Shown here in pieces: positions 19,990 through 28,878 of a stretch of 64,000 nt of DNA. Position numbers and translations under genes: made by a program. Position 1 is the stretch's first letter. Each line of letters starts with the position of its first letter. The notes under the pieces were generated by a model, which searched no databases, had not been told where the DNA came from, and saw only the letters and a list, made by a program, of their open reading frames with translations. The stretch is from Xenophilus azovorans DSM 13620 (GTDB lineage Bacteria; Pseudomonadota; Gammaproteobacteria; Burkholderiales; Burkholderiaceae_C), in the NCBI RefSeq assembly GCF_000745855.1, contig NZ_JQKD01000004.1, positions 124,001-188,000 of the forward strand. Direction: 5' to 3'.

Positions 19990-20785
19990 CGTGACGTCGA
20001 CAGCCCCCTCGTCCACGACGGCCGCGGTGCTGAAGGCCGAAGGCGTGACCCTGCGCTTCGGCGGCGTCACGGCGCTGTCGGACGTGAGCATCGAGGTGCG
20101 CGCCGACGAGATGCTCGCCGTGATCGGCCCCAATGGCGCGGGAAAGAGCTCGCTGATGAACGTGCTCAGCGGCTTCTACCGCCCCCAGCAGGGCCGGCTC
20201 GCGTACGAAGGACGCGACCTGCTCGGCCGCCCGGTGCACGAGATCGCGCGCCAGGGCGTAGTGCGCACCTTCCAGGGCACGCACCTGTTCCCGCACATGA
20301 CGGTGCTGGACAACATCCTCATCGGCCGCCACGCGCACATGCGCGGCGGCCTGCTGCAGGCCTTTGCCTACTTCCCGTGGACGCAGCGCGAGGAAGCCCG
20401 GCATCGCCAGGTGGCCGAGGACATCGTCGACTTCCTCGAGATCGAGAACATCCGCCACCAGCCGGTGGGCTCGCTCGGCTACGGCCTGCGCAAGCGCGTC
20501 GATCTCGGCCGCGCGCTGGCCATGGAGCCCAAGGTGCTGCTGATGGACGAGCCGATGGCCGGCATGAACACCGAGGAGAAGGAAGACCTCGCCCGCTTCG
20601 TCATCGACGTGCGCGAGGCGCGCCGCATCCCGGTGGTGCTGGTCGAACACGACATGGGTGTGGTGATGGACCTCGCCGATCGCGTGGCCGTGCTCGACTT
20701 CGGGCGCAAGATCGCCGACGGCACGCCGGCCCAGGTGCAGGCCGACCCGGCGGTGATCCAGGCCTATCTGGGAGCGGCCGCTTGA
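19976..20785 (+). CDS. LIV-type ABC transporter ATP-binding protein (LivG-like)
   Basis: A 269-residue ATPase of the branched-chain amino acid/amide import family. It has the Walker A motif GPNGAGKSS (51-59), the Q-loop in VVRTFQGTHLFPHMTVLDN and Walker B VLLMDEPMAGM with EHDMGVVMDLAD after it. The signature loop is altered to LGYGLRKRVDLGRAL, where LSYGQQRRLEIAR-like sequences are usual. It powers uptake through the permeases at 22800 and 23703. In this operon type the cargo is often an aromatic or fatty acid rather than an amino acid; the surroundings favour a carboxylic acid. Confidence 0.92.
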   Translation: MPSPDVTSTAPSSTTAAVLKAEGVTLRFGGVTALSDVSIEVRADEMLAVIGPNGAGKSSLMNVLSGFYRPQQGRLAYEGRDLLGRPVHEIARQGVVRTFQGTHLFPHMTVLDNILIGRHAHMRGGLLQAFAYFPWTQREEARHRQVAEDIVDFLEIENIRHQPVGSLGYGLRKRVDLGRALAMEPKVLLMDEPMAGMNTEEKEDLARFVIDVREARRIPVVLVEHDMGVVMDLADRVAVLDFGRKIADGTPAQVQADPAVIQAYLGAAA

Positions 20786-20790
20786 ACGCA

Positions 20791-22803
20791 ATGGACGTTA
20801 GCCTGAAGCAGGCTGCCGGCAGCGGCGCCGCGATGGCCGAGCCGGCCCGTGGCGCCGTCGCGGCGACAGCAATGAAGACTCAGACGCTTCCGCAGATGCT
20901 GCTGGCCCACGCGCGCACGCGGCCGCAGCAACTGGCGCAGCGCGTCAAGCGCAAGGGCATCTGGCGCTGCCACACCTGGGCCGAGGTGCAGGACACCGTG
21001 CGCGCCCTCGCGCTTGGCGCGGCGGCACTCGGCCTCGAGCGCGGCGACACCGCGGTCGTCGTCGGCGAAAACGAGCCCGAGCACTTCTGGTCGCTGTTCG
21101 CGGCCCAGTCGCTGGGCGCGAAGACCGTGTCGATCTACCCCGACGCCACGGCCGACGAACTGCTCTACCTGTGCGAAGACTCGCAGGCCCGATTCATTTT
21201 CGCGCAGGACCAGGAACAGGTCGACAAGGCACTGGCCATCGCCGCCAAGCTGCCCGGCCTGTGCGGCATCGCCTACTGGGACGACGCCGGCATGTGGTCG
21301 TACCGGCACGACCTGCTGCACGGTTTCGACACCCTGTGCGCCGCCGGCCGCAAGGAGCACGAGCGCCACCCAGAGCGCTTCGAGCAGGCCGTCGAAGCGG
21401 GGCGCTTCGACGACCTGGCGCTGCTCACCTACACCTCGGGCACCACCAGCAAGCCCAAGGGCGTGATGGTCAGCCACCGCTGGCTGGTGGACAACGCCAG
21501 CCGCATGCTCAGCGCGCTGCCGCTGGAACCCGGCATGGAGTACCTGTCTTACACGCCGCTGGCCTGGATCACCGAGCAGCTGCTGGGCGTCACGCTCGGG
21601 CTGATGCTGCCGCTGGTGGTCAACTTCCCCGAGGGCCCGGATCAGGTGCTGCCCAACATCCGCGAGCTGTCGCCGCACATGGTGCTGTTCGGGCCGCGGC
21701 AGTGGGAGAGCATCGCCGCCACCATCGAGGCGCGCATGCTGCACGCCAGCCGCCTGCCGCGCGCGCTGTACCGGTGGAGCGTACGCGTGGGCCATGCGGT
21801 GCGCGTGGCGCGTCTCGAAGGGCGCACCGCGCCGCTGTCGGCTCGCCTGCTGCTGCCGCTCGCCGAACTTCTGACCCTGCACGCGGTGCGCGACCAGTTC
21901 GGCTTCCTGCGTTCGCGCATCGCGGTCTCGGGCGGCACCGCGATGGCGCCGGACGTGTTCCGCCTGTTCCACGCCCTGGGCGTGCCGCTGCGCAACATCT
22001 ACGGCTGCTCGGAGTTCGGCCTCATCGCCGGCCACCGCGGCGAGCGCTACGACCTCGAGACCGTGGGGCCGCTGCTGACGGTGGCACCGGGCTTCGGCGC
22101 GGCGCTGGAATCCAGGGTCGATGCCAATGGCGAGCTGCTGCTGCGCGGCGGCACCGGTTTCCTCGGCTACTGGCAAAAGCCAGAGAAGACCGCCGCGCTC
22201 GACCGCGACGGCTGGTTCGCCAGCGGCGACGCGGTGCGCGCCACCGAGCGCGGCGAGATCGTCTTCCTCGACCGCGTGGAGCACCTCGTCAAGCTCGCCG
22301 GAGGACACGCGTATCCGCCGCAGTTCATCGAGACGCGGCTGCGCTTCTCGCCCTTCATCAAGGACGTGATGGTGCTGGGCGACGCGACGCGACCCTGGGT
22401 GGGCGCGCTGGTCAACATCGACATGGGCGTGGCCTCGCGCTGGGCCGAGGAGCGCCGCATCGCGTTCTCCACCTTCACCGATCTGTCGCAGCGGCGGGAG
22501 ATCCGTGCCCTGGTGCGCGACGAGATCGCGCGCATCAATGCCTTCCTGCCCGAGGGCTCGCGCGTCGTGCGCTTCGCCAACTTCCCGAAGGAGCTGGACG
22601 CCGACGAAGGCGAGCTCACGCGCACGCGCAAGCTGCGCCGCGAGTTCCTCGAACAGCGCTATCGCGTGCTGATCGAAGGGCTGTACGGCGGCGCCACCGA
22701 CATCGACTGCCAGATCGCCGTCACCTACCAGGACGGCCGACAGGGCGTGCTGCGCGCCAAGGTGACAGGCACCGATGTGATTACAGCGGCGGGCACGACA
22801 TGA
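20791..22803 (+). CDS. Long-chain-type AMP-dependent acyl-CoA synthetase within the ABC operon
   Basis: A 670-residue long-chain FadD15-like synthetase. It shows YTSGTTSKPKGVM, YTPLAWITEQ, NIYGCSEFGLIAGH and FASGDAVRATERGEIVFLDRVEHLVKLAGGHAYPPQFIE. As in this subfamily, the C-terminal domain closes with TRTRKLRREFLEQRY, a variant of the lysine motif. TTG 20782, in frame and seven bases after GGAG, may be the true start; the ATG chosen here is nine bases further. The gene overlaps the downstream permease by 4 bases. Its position inside a LIV importer operon suggests activation of the imported acid on entry. Confidence 0.91.
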   Translation: MDVSLKQAAGSGAAMAEPARGAVAATAMKTQTLPQMLLAHARTRPQQLAQRVKRKGIWRCHTWAEVQDTVRALALGAAALGLERGDTAVVVGENEPEHFWSLFAAQSLGAKTVSIYPDATADELLYLCEDSQARFIFAQDQEQVDKALAIAAKLPGLCGIAYWDDAGMWSYRHDLLHGFDTLCAAGRKEHERHPERFEQAVEAGRFDDLALLTYTSGTTSKPKGVMVSHRWLVDNASRMLSALPLEPGMEYLSYTPLAWITEQLLGVTLGLMLPLVVNFPEGPDQVLPNIRELSPHMVLFGPRQWESIAATIEARMLHASRLPRALYRWSVRVGHAVRVARLEGRTAPLSARLLLPLAELLTLHAVRDQFGFLRSRIAVSGGTAMAPDVFRLFHALGVPLRNIYGCSEFGLIAGHRGERYDLETVGPLLTVAPGFGAALESRVDANGELLLRGGTGFLGYWQKPEKTAALDRDGWFASGDAVRATERGEIVFLDRVEHLVKLAGGHAYPPQFIETRLRFSPFIKDVMVLGDATRPWVGALVNIDMGVASRWAEERRIAFSTFTDLSQRREIRALVRDEIARINAFLPEGSRVVRFANFPKELDADEGELTRTRKLRREFLEQRYRVLIEGLYGGATDIDCQIAVTYQDGRQGVLRAKVTGTDVITAAGTT

Positions 22804-23687
22804 TCATCGAGTTCCTCAACTACGCCCTCAACGGCGCCCTGCTCGGCCTGCTGTACGCACTGGTGGCGATGGGCTTCGTCGTCATCTACCGCGCCAGCAA
22901 GGTGTTCAACATGGCCACCGGCGAGATGCTGGTGCTCGGCGCCTTCCTCGTGTGGTGGGCGGTGGCCTCGCGCGGGCTGCACCCGGCGCTGGGCATCGCC
23001 GCGGCGCTGGTCATCGCGGTGGTGGTGGGGCTGGCGATCGAGCGGCTGTTCTTCCGCCGCCTGATCGGCGAATCGGTGTTCTCGATGATCATGGTCACGA
23101 TCGGCCTGCTCATTCTCACGCGCGGCCTGGTGCTGGTGATCTGGGGGCCGCAGGAACGCGCGTTCCCCGCGCTCATCCCGCTCGCGCCGCTGATCGTCGG
23201 CGAGATGATCATCCCGCGCCCGCTCGCCGCGGCCGGCGTGGTGGCGGTGGTCTTCGCGCTCGCCCTGCATTGGTTCTTCAACCGCAGCCGCACGGGCCTG
23301 GCGATGTCGGCGGTGGCCGAAGACCACCAGATCGCGCTGTCCATGGGCATCAGCGTGCGCCGCTCGATCGCCTTCGCGTGGGCACTGGGCGGCGTGCTGT
23401 CGGTGATCTCGTCCATCGTCTACCTGAGCGGCAAGTCGCTGACCTTCCTGTCGTCCGAGATCGGCTTCGCGGCGCTGCCGGTGGCCCTGCTCGCGGGGCT
23501 GGAGTCGATCCGCGGGCTGCTGCTGGCCGGCCTGATCGTCGGCGTCGTGCAGGGTCTCACCTCGGCCTACATCGACCCTCTGATCGGCGGCAACGCCGCG
23601 TCGGTGGTGCCCTACATCTTCATGCTCGTCGTGCTGGCGGTGCGTCCCAACGGGATGTTCGGCTGGAAGCGCATCGAGCGGGTCTGA
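22800..23687 (+). CDS. LIV-type ABC transporter permease (LivH-like)
   Basis: A 295-residue inner-membrane permease with about eight hydrophobic segments. It has the N terminus IIEFLNYALNGALLGLLYAL, the RASKVFNMATGEMLVLGAF loop typical of LivH, and the cytoplasmic ATPase-contact loop around SAVAEDHQIALSMGISVRR. It ends in VLAVRPNGMFGWKRIERV. The ATG overlaps the synthetase stop (ATGA). With LivM it forms the channel for the solute delivered by the receptor at 24809. Confidence 0.93.
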   Translation: MIIEFLNYALNGALLGLLYALVAMGFVVIYRASKVFNMATGEMLVLGAFLVWWAVASRGLHPALGIAAALVIAVVVGLAIERLFFRRLIGESVFSMIMVTIGLLILTRGLVLVIWGPQERAFPALIPLAPLIVGEMIIPRPLAAAGVVAVVFALALHWFFNRSRTGLAMSAVAEDHQIALSMGISVRRSIAFAWALGGVLSVISSIVYLSGKSLTFLSSEIGFAALPVALLAGLESIRGLLLAGLIVGVVQGLTSAYIDPLIGGNAASVVPYIFMLVVLAVRPNGMFGWKRIERV

Positions 23688-23702
23688 AAGAGTCTGCCCG
23701 CG

Positions 23703-24755
23703 ATGGATCCCTCCGGCACCTTCTTCACGCGCTACGAGCACGACAGTGCGCTCGTGCGCACGCGCGCGCAGTGGCTCGCGCTGGCGCTGTTCGCAGCGGC
23801 GCTGCTGGTGTTTCCCTGGTTCGCCTCGCCGCGCTTGGTGGCGGTGGCCAACCTGATGTTCATCACCGCCATCGTCGTCGTCGGGCTGCAGATCACCACC
23901 GGCTGCGCCGGGCAGATCAACCTCGGCCAGGCGGCTTTCATGGGCGTGGGCGCCTACGGCGCCAGCGTGATGGAGGTCAAGCTCGGCCTGCCGTTCTGGG
24001 TGGCGGTGCCGGTGGGCGGCGTGCTGGCCGCCTCGGCCGGCTGGGCCTTCGGGCTCACCGCTTCGCGCATCAAGGGCTTCTACCTGGCACTGACCACCAT
24101 CGCCGCGCAGTTCCTGTTCGTGTTCGTGGTGCTGAACCTGCCCTCGTCGTGGTTGGGCGGGGTCAACGGCTTCAGCCTGCAGCCGGCGCGGCTGGGGGCC
24201 CTGGTGTTCGACAGCGACCGCGCGCTGTACCACCTCTTCCTCGCCGCCACCGCGGTGATGGTGTTCGGCGCCTTCGGCATCCTGCGCAGCCGCCACGGCC
24301 GCGCGTTCGAGGCGGTGCGCGACGACGACGTGGCCGCCGGCATGATGGGCATTGACGTGGCCGGCACCAAGGCGCGCGCCTTCGTCGTCGGCGCCTTCTA
24401 CGCCGGCATCGGCGGCGCGCTGTGGGCCTACCAGATCCGCTTCGTCTCGGTCGACCAGTTCACGCTGTTCAACTCGATCTGGTTCATCGCGATGATGATC
24501 GTCGGCGGGCTCGGCTCGATCGTCGGCGCACTGATCGGCACCGTGGTCATCCGCGCCGTGCAGGAGACCATCACCAGCGTCGGACCCGACCTGATCGAGC
24601 GCTTCCCGGCGCTCAGCACCGATCTGGTCTTCGCCAGCATGAACGTTTTCCTGGGGCTGGTGATCACCGGCTTCCTGCTGCTCGAGCCCAAGGGCCTGAT
24701 GCACCGCTGGAACATCTTCAAGGCCACCTATCGCTTGTGGCCCTTCCCGCACTGA
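23703..24755 (+). CDS. LIV-type ABC transporter permease (LivM-like)
   Basis: A 350-residue second permease with multiple membrane helices. The LivM signature GCAGQINLGQAAFMGVGAY is present, and the coupling loop reads RSRHGRAFEAVRDDDVAAGMMGIDVAGTK. WFIAMMIVGGLGSIVGALIGT is near the end. It follows LivH by 15 bases. The N-terminal 35 residues are charged and cytoplasmic, a common form of LivM. Confidence 0.93.
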   Translation: MDPSGTFFTRYEHDSALVRTRAQWLALALFAAALLVFPWFASPRLVAVANLMFITAIVVVGLQITTGCAGQINLGQAAFMGVGAYGASVMEVKLGLPFWVAVPVGGVLAASAGWAFGLTASRIKGFYLALTTIAAQFLFVFVVLNLPSSWLGGVNGFSLQPARLGALVFDSDRALYHLFLAATAVMVFGAFGILRSRHGRAFEAVRDDDVAAGMMGIDVAGTKARAFVVGAFYAGIGGALWAYQIRFVSVDQFTLFNSIWFIAMMIVGGLGSIVGALIGTVVIRAVQETITSVGPDLIERFPALSTDLVFASMNVFLGLVITGFLLLEPKGLMHRWNIFKATYRLWPFPH

Positions 24756-24808
24756 ACCCGACCACCGACCCGCGCCGACATCGGCGCTTCAACCACGAGG
24801 AGATCCTC

Positions 24809-26035
24809 ATGCATCGGCGCCATCTCGTCTCCAGCGGCCTCGTGCTCGCCACCGGCCTTGCGCTCGGCTCGGCGGCCTCGGCGCAGACCACCGTCAACAT
24901 CGCCGCCCTCGCCGATTTCGCCGGGCCCTACGCCAACGTCATGAACGACATGCAGGGCGGGCGCAACGCCGTGGTCGACTGGTGGAACAAGGAGGTCGGC
25001 GAGAAGATGGGCGTGCGCATCGCCATCAAGACCTACGACACCCGCTACGACGTGGCCCAGACCGCGAGCCTGTGGCCGGGCATCAAGGCCGAGCTGAAGC
25101 CGGCAATCGTGCTCGGCCTGGGCGGGCCCGACGCCGCGGCGCTGCAGCAGCGCCTGCCCGAGGACAAGGTGCCGATGTTGTTCGGCACTGCCGCCTACGG
25201 CTTCGGCTGGAAGCCCGGGCAGTGGGCGCTGAACGTGCGCCCGACCTACCCGCACGAGGCGGCCGGCTTCCTCGAGTGGTTCCGCACTGCCAGGCTCGAG
25301 GGCAAGCGACCGGTCAAGGTGGCCATCATCACCTCGGAGGCCACGCCGGCCTACGCCGACATGGCCAAGGGCCTGCAGGCCTACGCCAAGGCCAACCCGG
25401 AAAAGGCCACCTTCGTCGAGGCCATCTGGACCGAGGTGCAGCCCGCCGACCTGACGCTGCAGGTGCGGCGCCTGGCCAACGCCGGCACCGACGTCATCGT
25501 CATCCAGACCAATACCGCGCAGGCCGTGGCCACCAAGCGTGCGCTGCAGGCGCTGGGCAAGAACATCCCGATCATGTTGTCGCTGCACAACGGCTTGCTC
25601 GGTTCGTCCAAGGCGCTGGGCAACCCCAACGGCTTCGCCGGCGACTTCGAGGTCGGCGCGATCGCCGACGCAAGCGAGGACGACACGCCGGCGCGCAAGT
25701 TCTTTGCGATGCTGCAGACGAAGTACGGCCTGAAGTCGAACTGGAACTCGATGACGATGCTCGGCCTGGGGCAGGCCATCGTCGCCGTCCGCTCGGTCGA
25801 GGCGGCGGCCAAGGCCAAGGGCGCCGCCGGCGTCACTGGCGAGGCCGTGCATGCGGTGCTGCTGGGCACCGCCTTCAGCGGCGCCGAGCTGATGGGCATT
25901 CTGCCCGGCGTGGACTTCAACCCGGAGAACCCATTCCCCACCGGGACGGCGAAGGTGAACGTCGCCACGATGAAGGACGGCAAGGTCGTCCGCGTGGCCG
26001 CCGACGCCCCGGTGCCCGCGATCCCGAAGTGGTGA
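24809..26035 (+). CDS. LIV-type ABC transporter periplasmic substrate-binding protein
   Basis: A 408-residue receptor. The N-terminal 28 residues are a signal peptide (MHRRHLVSSGLVLATGLALG, then AASA before Gln); the Arg pair at positions 3-4 gives it a Tat-like look. The mature part has the type I periplasmic-binding fold: IAALADFAGPYANV, the Lys/Glu-rich DVAQTASLWPGIKAE region and VKVAIITSEATPAYADMAKG. It resembles the receptors for aromatic or aliphatic acids more than the LivJ leucine receptor, but no ligand can be assigned. AGGAG is nine bases upstream of the ATG. Confidence 0.92.
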   Translation: MHRRHLVSSGLVLATGLALGSAASAQTTVNIAALADFAGPYANVMNDMQGGRNAVVDWWNKEVGEKMGVRIAIKTYDTRYDVAQTASLWPGIKAELKPAIVLGLGGPDAAALQQRLPEDKVPMLFGTAAYGFGWKPGQWALNVRPTYPHEAAGFLEWFRTARLEGKRPVKVAIITSEATPAYADMAKGLQAYAKANPEKATFVEAIWTEVQPADLTLQVRRLANAGTDVIVIQTNTAQAVATKRALQALGKNIPIMLSLHNGLLGSSKALGNPNGFAGDFEVGAIADASEDDTPARKFFAMLQTKYGLKSNWNSMTMLGLGQAIVAVRSVEAAAKAKGAAGVTGEAVHAVLLGTAFSGAELMGILPGVDFNPENPFPTGTAKVNVATMKDGKVVRVAADAPVPAIPKW

Positions 26036-26039
26036 GCCG

Positions 26040-26930
26040 GTGGCCGATGTGAGCGAGTCCGCCGTGGGCGAGGCGCGGCGCAGCGAGACCCCGGGCGCCA
26101 CTGGCGCGGGCCCGGCGGTGGGCGCCGCAGGAGCGCCGCTGCTGGCGCTGCTCAACGTCGAGGTGCTGTATGCCGAGGTGATCCTGGCGCTCAAGGGCGT
26201 GTCGCTGCAGGTCGCGCCGGGGGGCTGCGTGGCGCTGCTGGGCGCCAACGGCGCCGGCAAGAGCACCACGCTGAAGGCCATCTCGGGTGTCATCGAGTCC
26301 GACGACGGACGCGTCTCGGGCGGCAGCATCGCCTTTCGCGGCCTCCCCATCCACGGCCACGAAACGGCCAGCGTCGTGCGCGGCGGCCTGGTGCACGTGA
26401 TGGAGGGCCGGCGCGTGCTGCCGCACATGACGGTGGAGCAGAACCTGATCATCGGTGGCCACATGTTCCCGCGTGCCGCGCAGATGCGCCGCGCGCTCGA
26501 CGGCGTGTACCACGCCATCCCGCGCCTGGCCGATCTGCGCACGCGCACCGCCGGCTACCTGTCGGGCGGCGAGCAGCAGATGCTGGTGATCGGCCGCGCC
26601 ATCATGGCCGAGCCCAAGCTGATGCTGATCGACGAGCCCTCGCTGGGCCTGGCGCCGCGCATGATCGAGGAGGTCTTCGCGGTGCTGCACCGGTTGCGCG
26701 CGCAGGGGCTGGCGCTGCTGATCGTCGAGCAGAACACGCGCGTCGCGCTGGAGATCGCCGACTACGGCTACGTGATGGAAGGCGGGCGCATCGTGCTCGA
26801 GGGCCGCGCCGACGAATTGCGCGCCAACGAGGACGTGCGCGAGTTCTACCTCGGCCTGGACCGCGAGGGCGGGCGCAAGAGCTTCCGCGAGGTCAAGCAC
26901 TACCGGCGGCGCAAGCGCTGGCTGGGTTGA
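26040..26930 (+). CDS. LIV-type ABC transporter ATP-binding protein (LivF-like)
   Basis: The second ATPase of the importer. Walker A is GANGAGKST, signature LSGGEQQML and Walker [16 protein letters not shown], so all motifs are canonical, unlike the LivG partner. The GTG start four bases after the receptor stop is the only one giving an uninterrupted frame in this position. The first 35 residues are an Ala/Gly-rich extension without motif. The C-terminal tail [22 protein letters not shown] is unusually basic for LivF and is seen in the subtype linked to an acyl-CoA synthetase gene. Confidence 0.9.
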   Translation: MADVSESAVGEARRSETPGATGAGPAVGAAGAPLLALLNVEVLYAEVILALKGVSLQVAPGGCVALLGANGAGKSTTLKAISGVIESDDGRVSGGSIAFRGLPIHGHETASVVRGGLVHVMEGRRVLPHMTVEQNLIIGGHMFPRAAQMRRALDGVYHAIPRLADLRTRTAGYLSGGEQQMLVIGRAIMAEPKLMLIDEPSLGLAPRMIEEVFAVLHRLRAQGLALLIVEQNTRVALEIADYGYVMEGGRIVLEGRADELRANEDVREFYLGLDREGGRKSFREVKHYRRRKRWLG

Positions 26931-26961
26931 ATCCGACACATCGTCGATGGAGAGGCAAGGC

Positions 26962-28068
26962 ATGCCGGGTCCGCTGCAGGGTTTGAAGGTCATCGAGTTC
27001 GGCGGCATCGGCCCCGGCCCCTTCTGCGCCATGATGCTGTCGGACATGGGCGCCGAAGTGATCCGCCTGGATCGGAAGGCGGACAAGGGTAAGGACCGCG
27101 GCGCGCCCGGCTTCCTGGCCTCGGGCCGGCGCAGCGTGCTGCACCGCGGCCGGCGCTCGGTGGCGGTGGACCTGAAGGACCCGGCCCACCGCGACAAGGT
27201 GCTGGCGATGATCGACGGCGCCGACGCGGTGATCGAGGGCTACCGCCCCGGAGTGCTGGAGCGCCTCGGCCTCGGGCCCGACGTGCTGCTGGCGCGCAAC
27301 CCGAAGCTCGTCATCGGGCGCATGACAGGCTGGGGGCAGGACGGCCCGCTGGCGCAGGCCGCCGGCCACGACATCAACTACATCGCGCTGTCGGGCGCGC
27401 TGGCGACCATCGGCCGCAAGGAAGGCGGGCCGGTGGCGCCGGCGGCAATGATCGGCGACCTGGGCGGCGGCGGCATGATGCTGGCGTTCGGCATCGTTTG
27501 CGCGGTGCTCGAGGCGCGCACCTCGGGCAAGGGTCAGGTGGTGGACGCGGCGGTGCTCGACGGTGCCGCGCTGCTCACCTCGATCGTCTGCGAGCTGCGC
27601 GCGCTGGGCCTGTGGCGCGACGAGCGGCAGACCAACCTGCTCGACGGCGGCTCGCACTTCTACGACACCTACGAATGCGCCGACGGCCGCTGGGTCTCGA
27701 TCGGCTCGCTCGAGCCGCAGTTCTATGCGCTGCTGCTGCAAAAGCTCAGTCTCGACAAGGACCCCGAGTTTGCGCGCCAGCGCGACCCGGCGGCCTGGCC
27801 GGCGTTGAAGGCCAGGCTCGCCGCCTTGTTCCGCACGCAGCCGGCAGCGCACTGGTGCGCGCTGTTCGAGAACACCGACGTCTGCTTCGCCCCGGTGCTC
27901 ACCACCGTCGAAGCAGCCGCGCACCCGCACAACGCTGCGCGGGCCACCTTCTTCGAAAGCGAAGGCGTGGTGCAGCCTTCGCCGGCGCCGCGCTTCAGCC
28001 GCACGCCGGCGGCGCGGCCGGGGCCGGCGCCCTTCATCGGCGAGCACGACGACGAGTTGCTGGCTTGA
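26962..28068 (+). CDS. Alpha-methylacyl-CoA racemase
   Basis: A 368-residue CaiB-family protein that interconverts (R)- and (S)-2-methylacyl-CoA, so that methyl-branched chains can enter S-specific ACADs. All three catalytic residues known from the Mycobacterium tuberculosis racemase (His126, Asp156, Glu241) align at identical spacing: His136 in AGHDINY, Asp166 in GDLGGGG and Glu251 in [31 protein letters not shown] is the family N terminus. ATG 26962 is preceded by GGAGAGG at a good distance; ATG 26947 is a longer alternative. Its place between an importer and an SDR/synthetase/hydratase set points to a methyl-branched substrate. Confidence 0.93.
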   Translation: MPGPLQGLKVIEFGGIGPGPFCAMMLSDMGAEVIRLDRKADKGKDRGAPGFLASGRRSVLHRGRRSVAVDLKDPAHRDKVLAMIDGADAVIEGYRPGVLERLGLGPDVLLARNPKLVIGRMTGWGQDGPLAQAAGHDINYIALSGALATIGRKEGGPVAPAAMIGDLGGGGMMLAFGIVCAVLEARTSGKGQVVDAAVLDGAALLTSIVCELRALGLWRDERQTNLLDGGSHFYDTYECADGRWVSIGSLEPQFYALLLQKLSLDKDPEFARQRDPAAWPALKARLAALFRTQPAAHWCALFENTDVCFAPVLTTVEAAAHPHNAARATFFESEGVVQPSPAPRFSRTPAARPGPAPFIGEHDDELLA

Positions 28069-28102
28069 GCGTGCTAGCAGCCATGCGACCGAGGGGCGCG
28101 AC

Positions 28103-28855
28103 ATGCAGCTGGGTCTGAAGGACCGGGTCGCCATCGTCACCGGCTCGGCGCGCGGCATCGGCGCCGAGACGGCGCTGGCGCTGGCGGAAGAAGGTGCATG
28201 CATCGTCGTCACCGACATCAACGGCGACGCCGCCGCGGCGCACTGCGCGGCGCTGCAAGGCGCAGGCCACCGGGCCATCGCCGTGGCGGCCGACGTGACG
28301 CGCCAAGCCGATGTCGAGCGCCTGGCGCAGGCCGCGGTGGCCGCCTTCGGTGGCGTGCACGTGCTCGTCAACAACGCCGGCTTCGCGCGCGATGCCCGCA
28401 TCACCCGCCTCAGCGAAGCGGACTGGGATGCGGTGGTCGACACCGTGCTCAAGGGCGCGTTTCTCTGCACCCAGGCCGTGGCGCCGCTGATGGCCGCAGC
28501 GAAGTGGGGGCGCGTCGTCAACATCTCCTCCCGCGCGCACCTGGGCAACCCCGGCCAGGCCAACTACTCGGCGGCCAAGGCCGGCATCCTGGGCTTTTCG
28601 GCGGCGCTGGCGCTCGAGCTCGGCCGCGACGGCATCACCGTCAATACCATCGCGCCGGGCTTCATCGAGACCGACGGCGTGCGCAAGCTGCCGCACTACG
28701 CGAAGATCCGCGACAACGCGCTCGCCCGCACGCCCATCGGTCGCCTAGGCGTGCCGCGCGACATCGCCGCCGCCGTGTGCTTCCTCGCCAGCGAAGCGGC
28801 GGGGTACATCACCGGCGCCACGCTGCACGTGACGGGCGGACGCTACGCCACCTGA
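28103..28855 (+). CDS. Short-chain dehydrogenase/reductase (FabG/3-hydroxyacyl-CoA dehydrogenase-like)
   Basis: A 250-residue classical SDR with TGSARGIGAE (nucleotide binding), VVTDING (acidic end of strand 2, NAD-type), VLVNNAGFARDARIT, NISSRAHLGNPGQANYSAAKAG with the Ser/Tyr/Lys catalytic set, and a C terminus ITGATLHVTGGRYAT. It would oxidise a 3-hydroxyacyl-CoA. It is followed 23 bases later by a synthetase and then a MaoC hydratase. Confidence 0.9.
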   Translation: MQLGLKDRVAIVTGSARGIGAETALALAEEGACIVVTDINGDAAAAHCAALQGAGHRAIAVAADVTRQADVERLAQAAVAAFGGVHVLVNNAGFARDARITRLSEADWDAVVDTVLKGAFLCTQAVAPLMAAAKWGRVVNISSRAHLGNPGQANYSAAKAGILGFSAALALELGRDGITVNTIAPGFIETDGVRKLPHYAKIRDNALARTPIGRLGVPRDIAAAVCFLASEAAGYITGATLHVTGGRYAT

Positions 28856-28878
28856 ACGCACCTGAAGGAGCCGACACG

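Noticed and set aside
22725-24752. A 675-codon minus-strand open frame across the two permease genes
   Set aside because: Asp/His/Gln-rich antisense translation of membrane helices; no start signal or domain.
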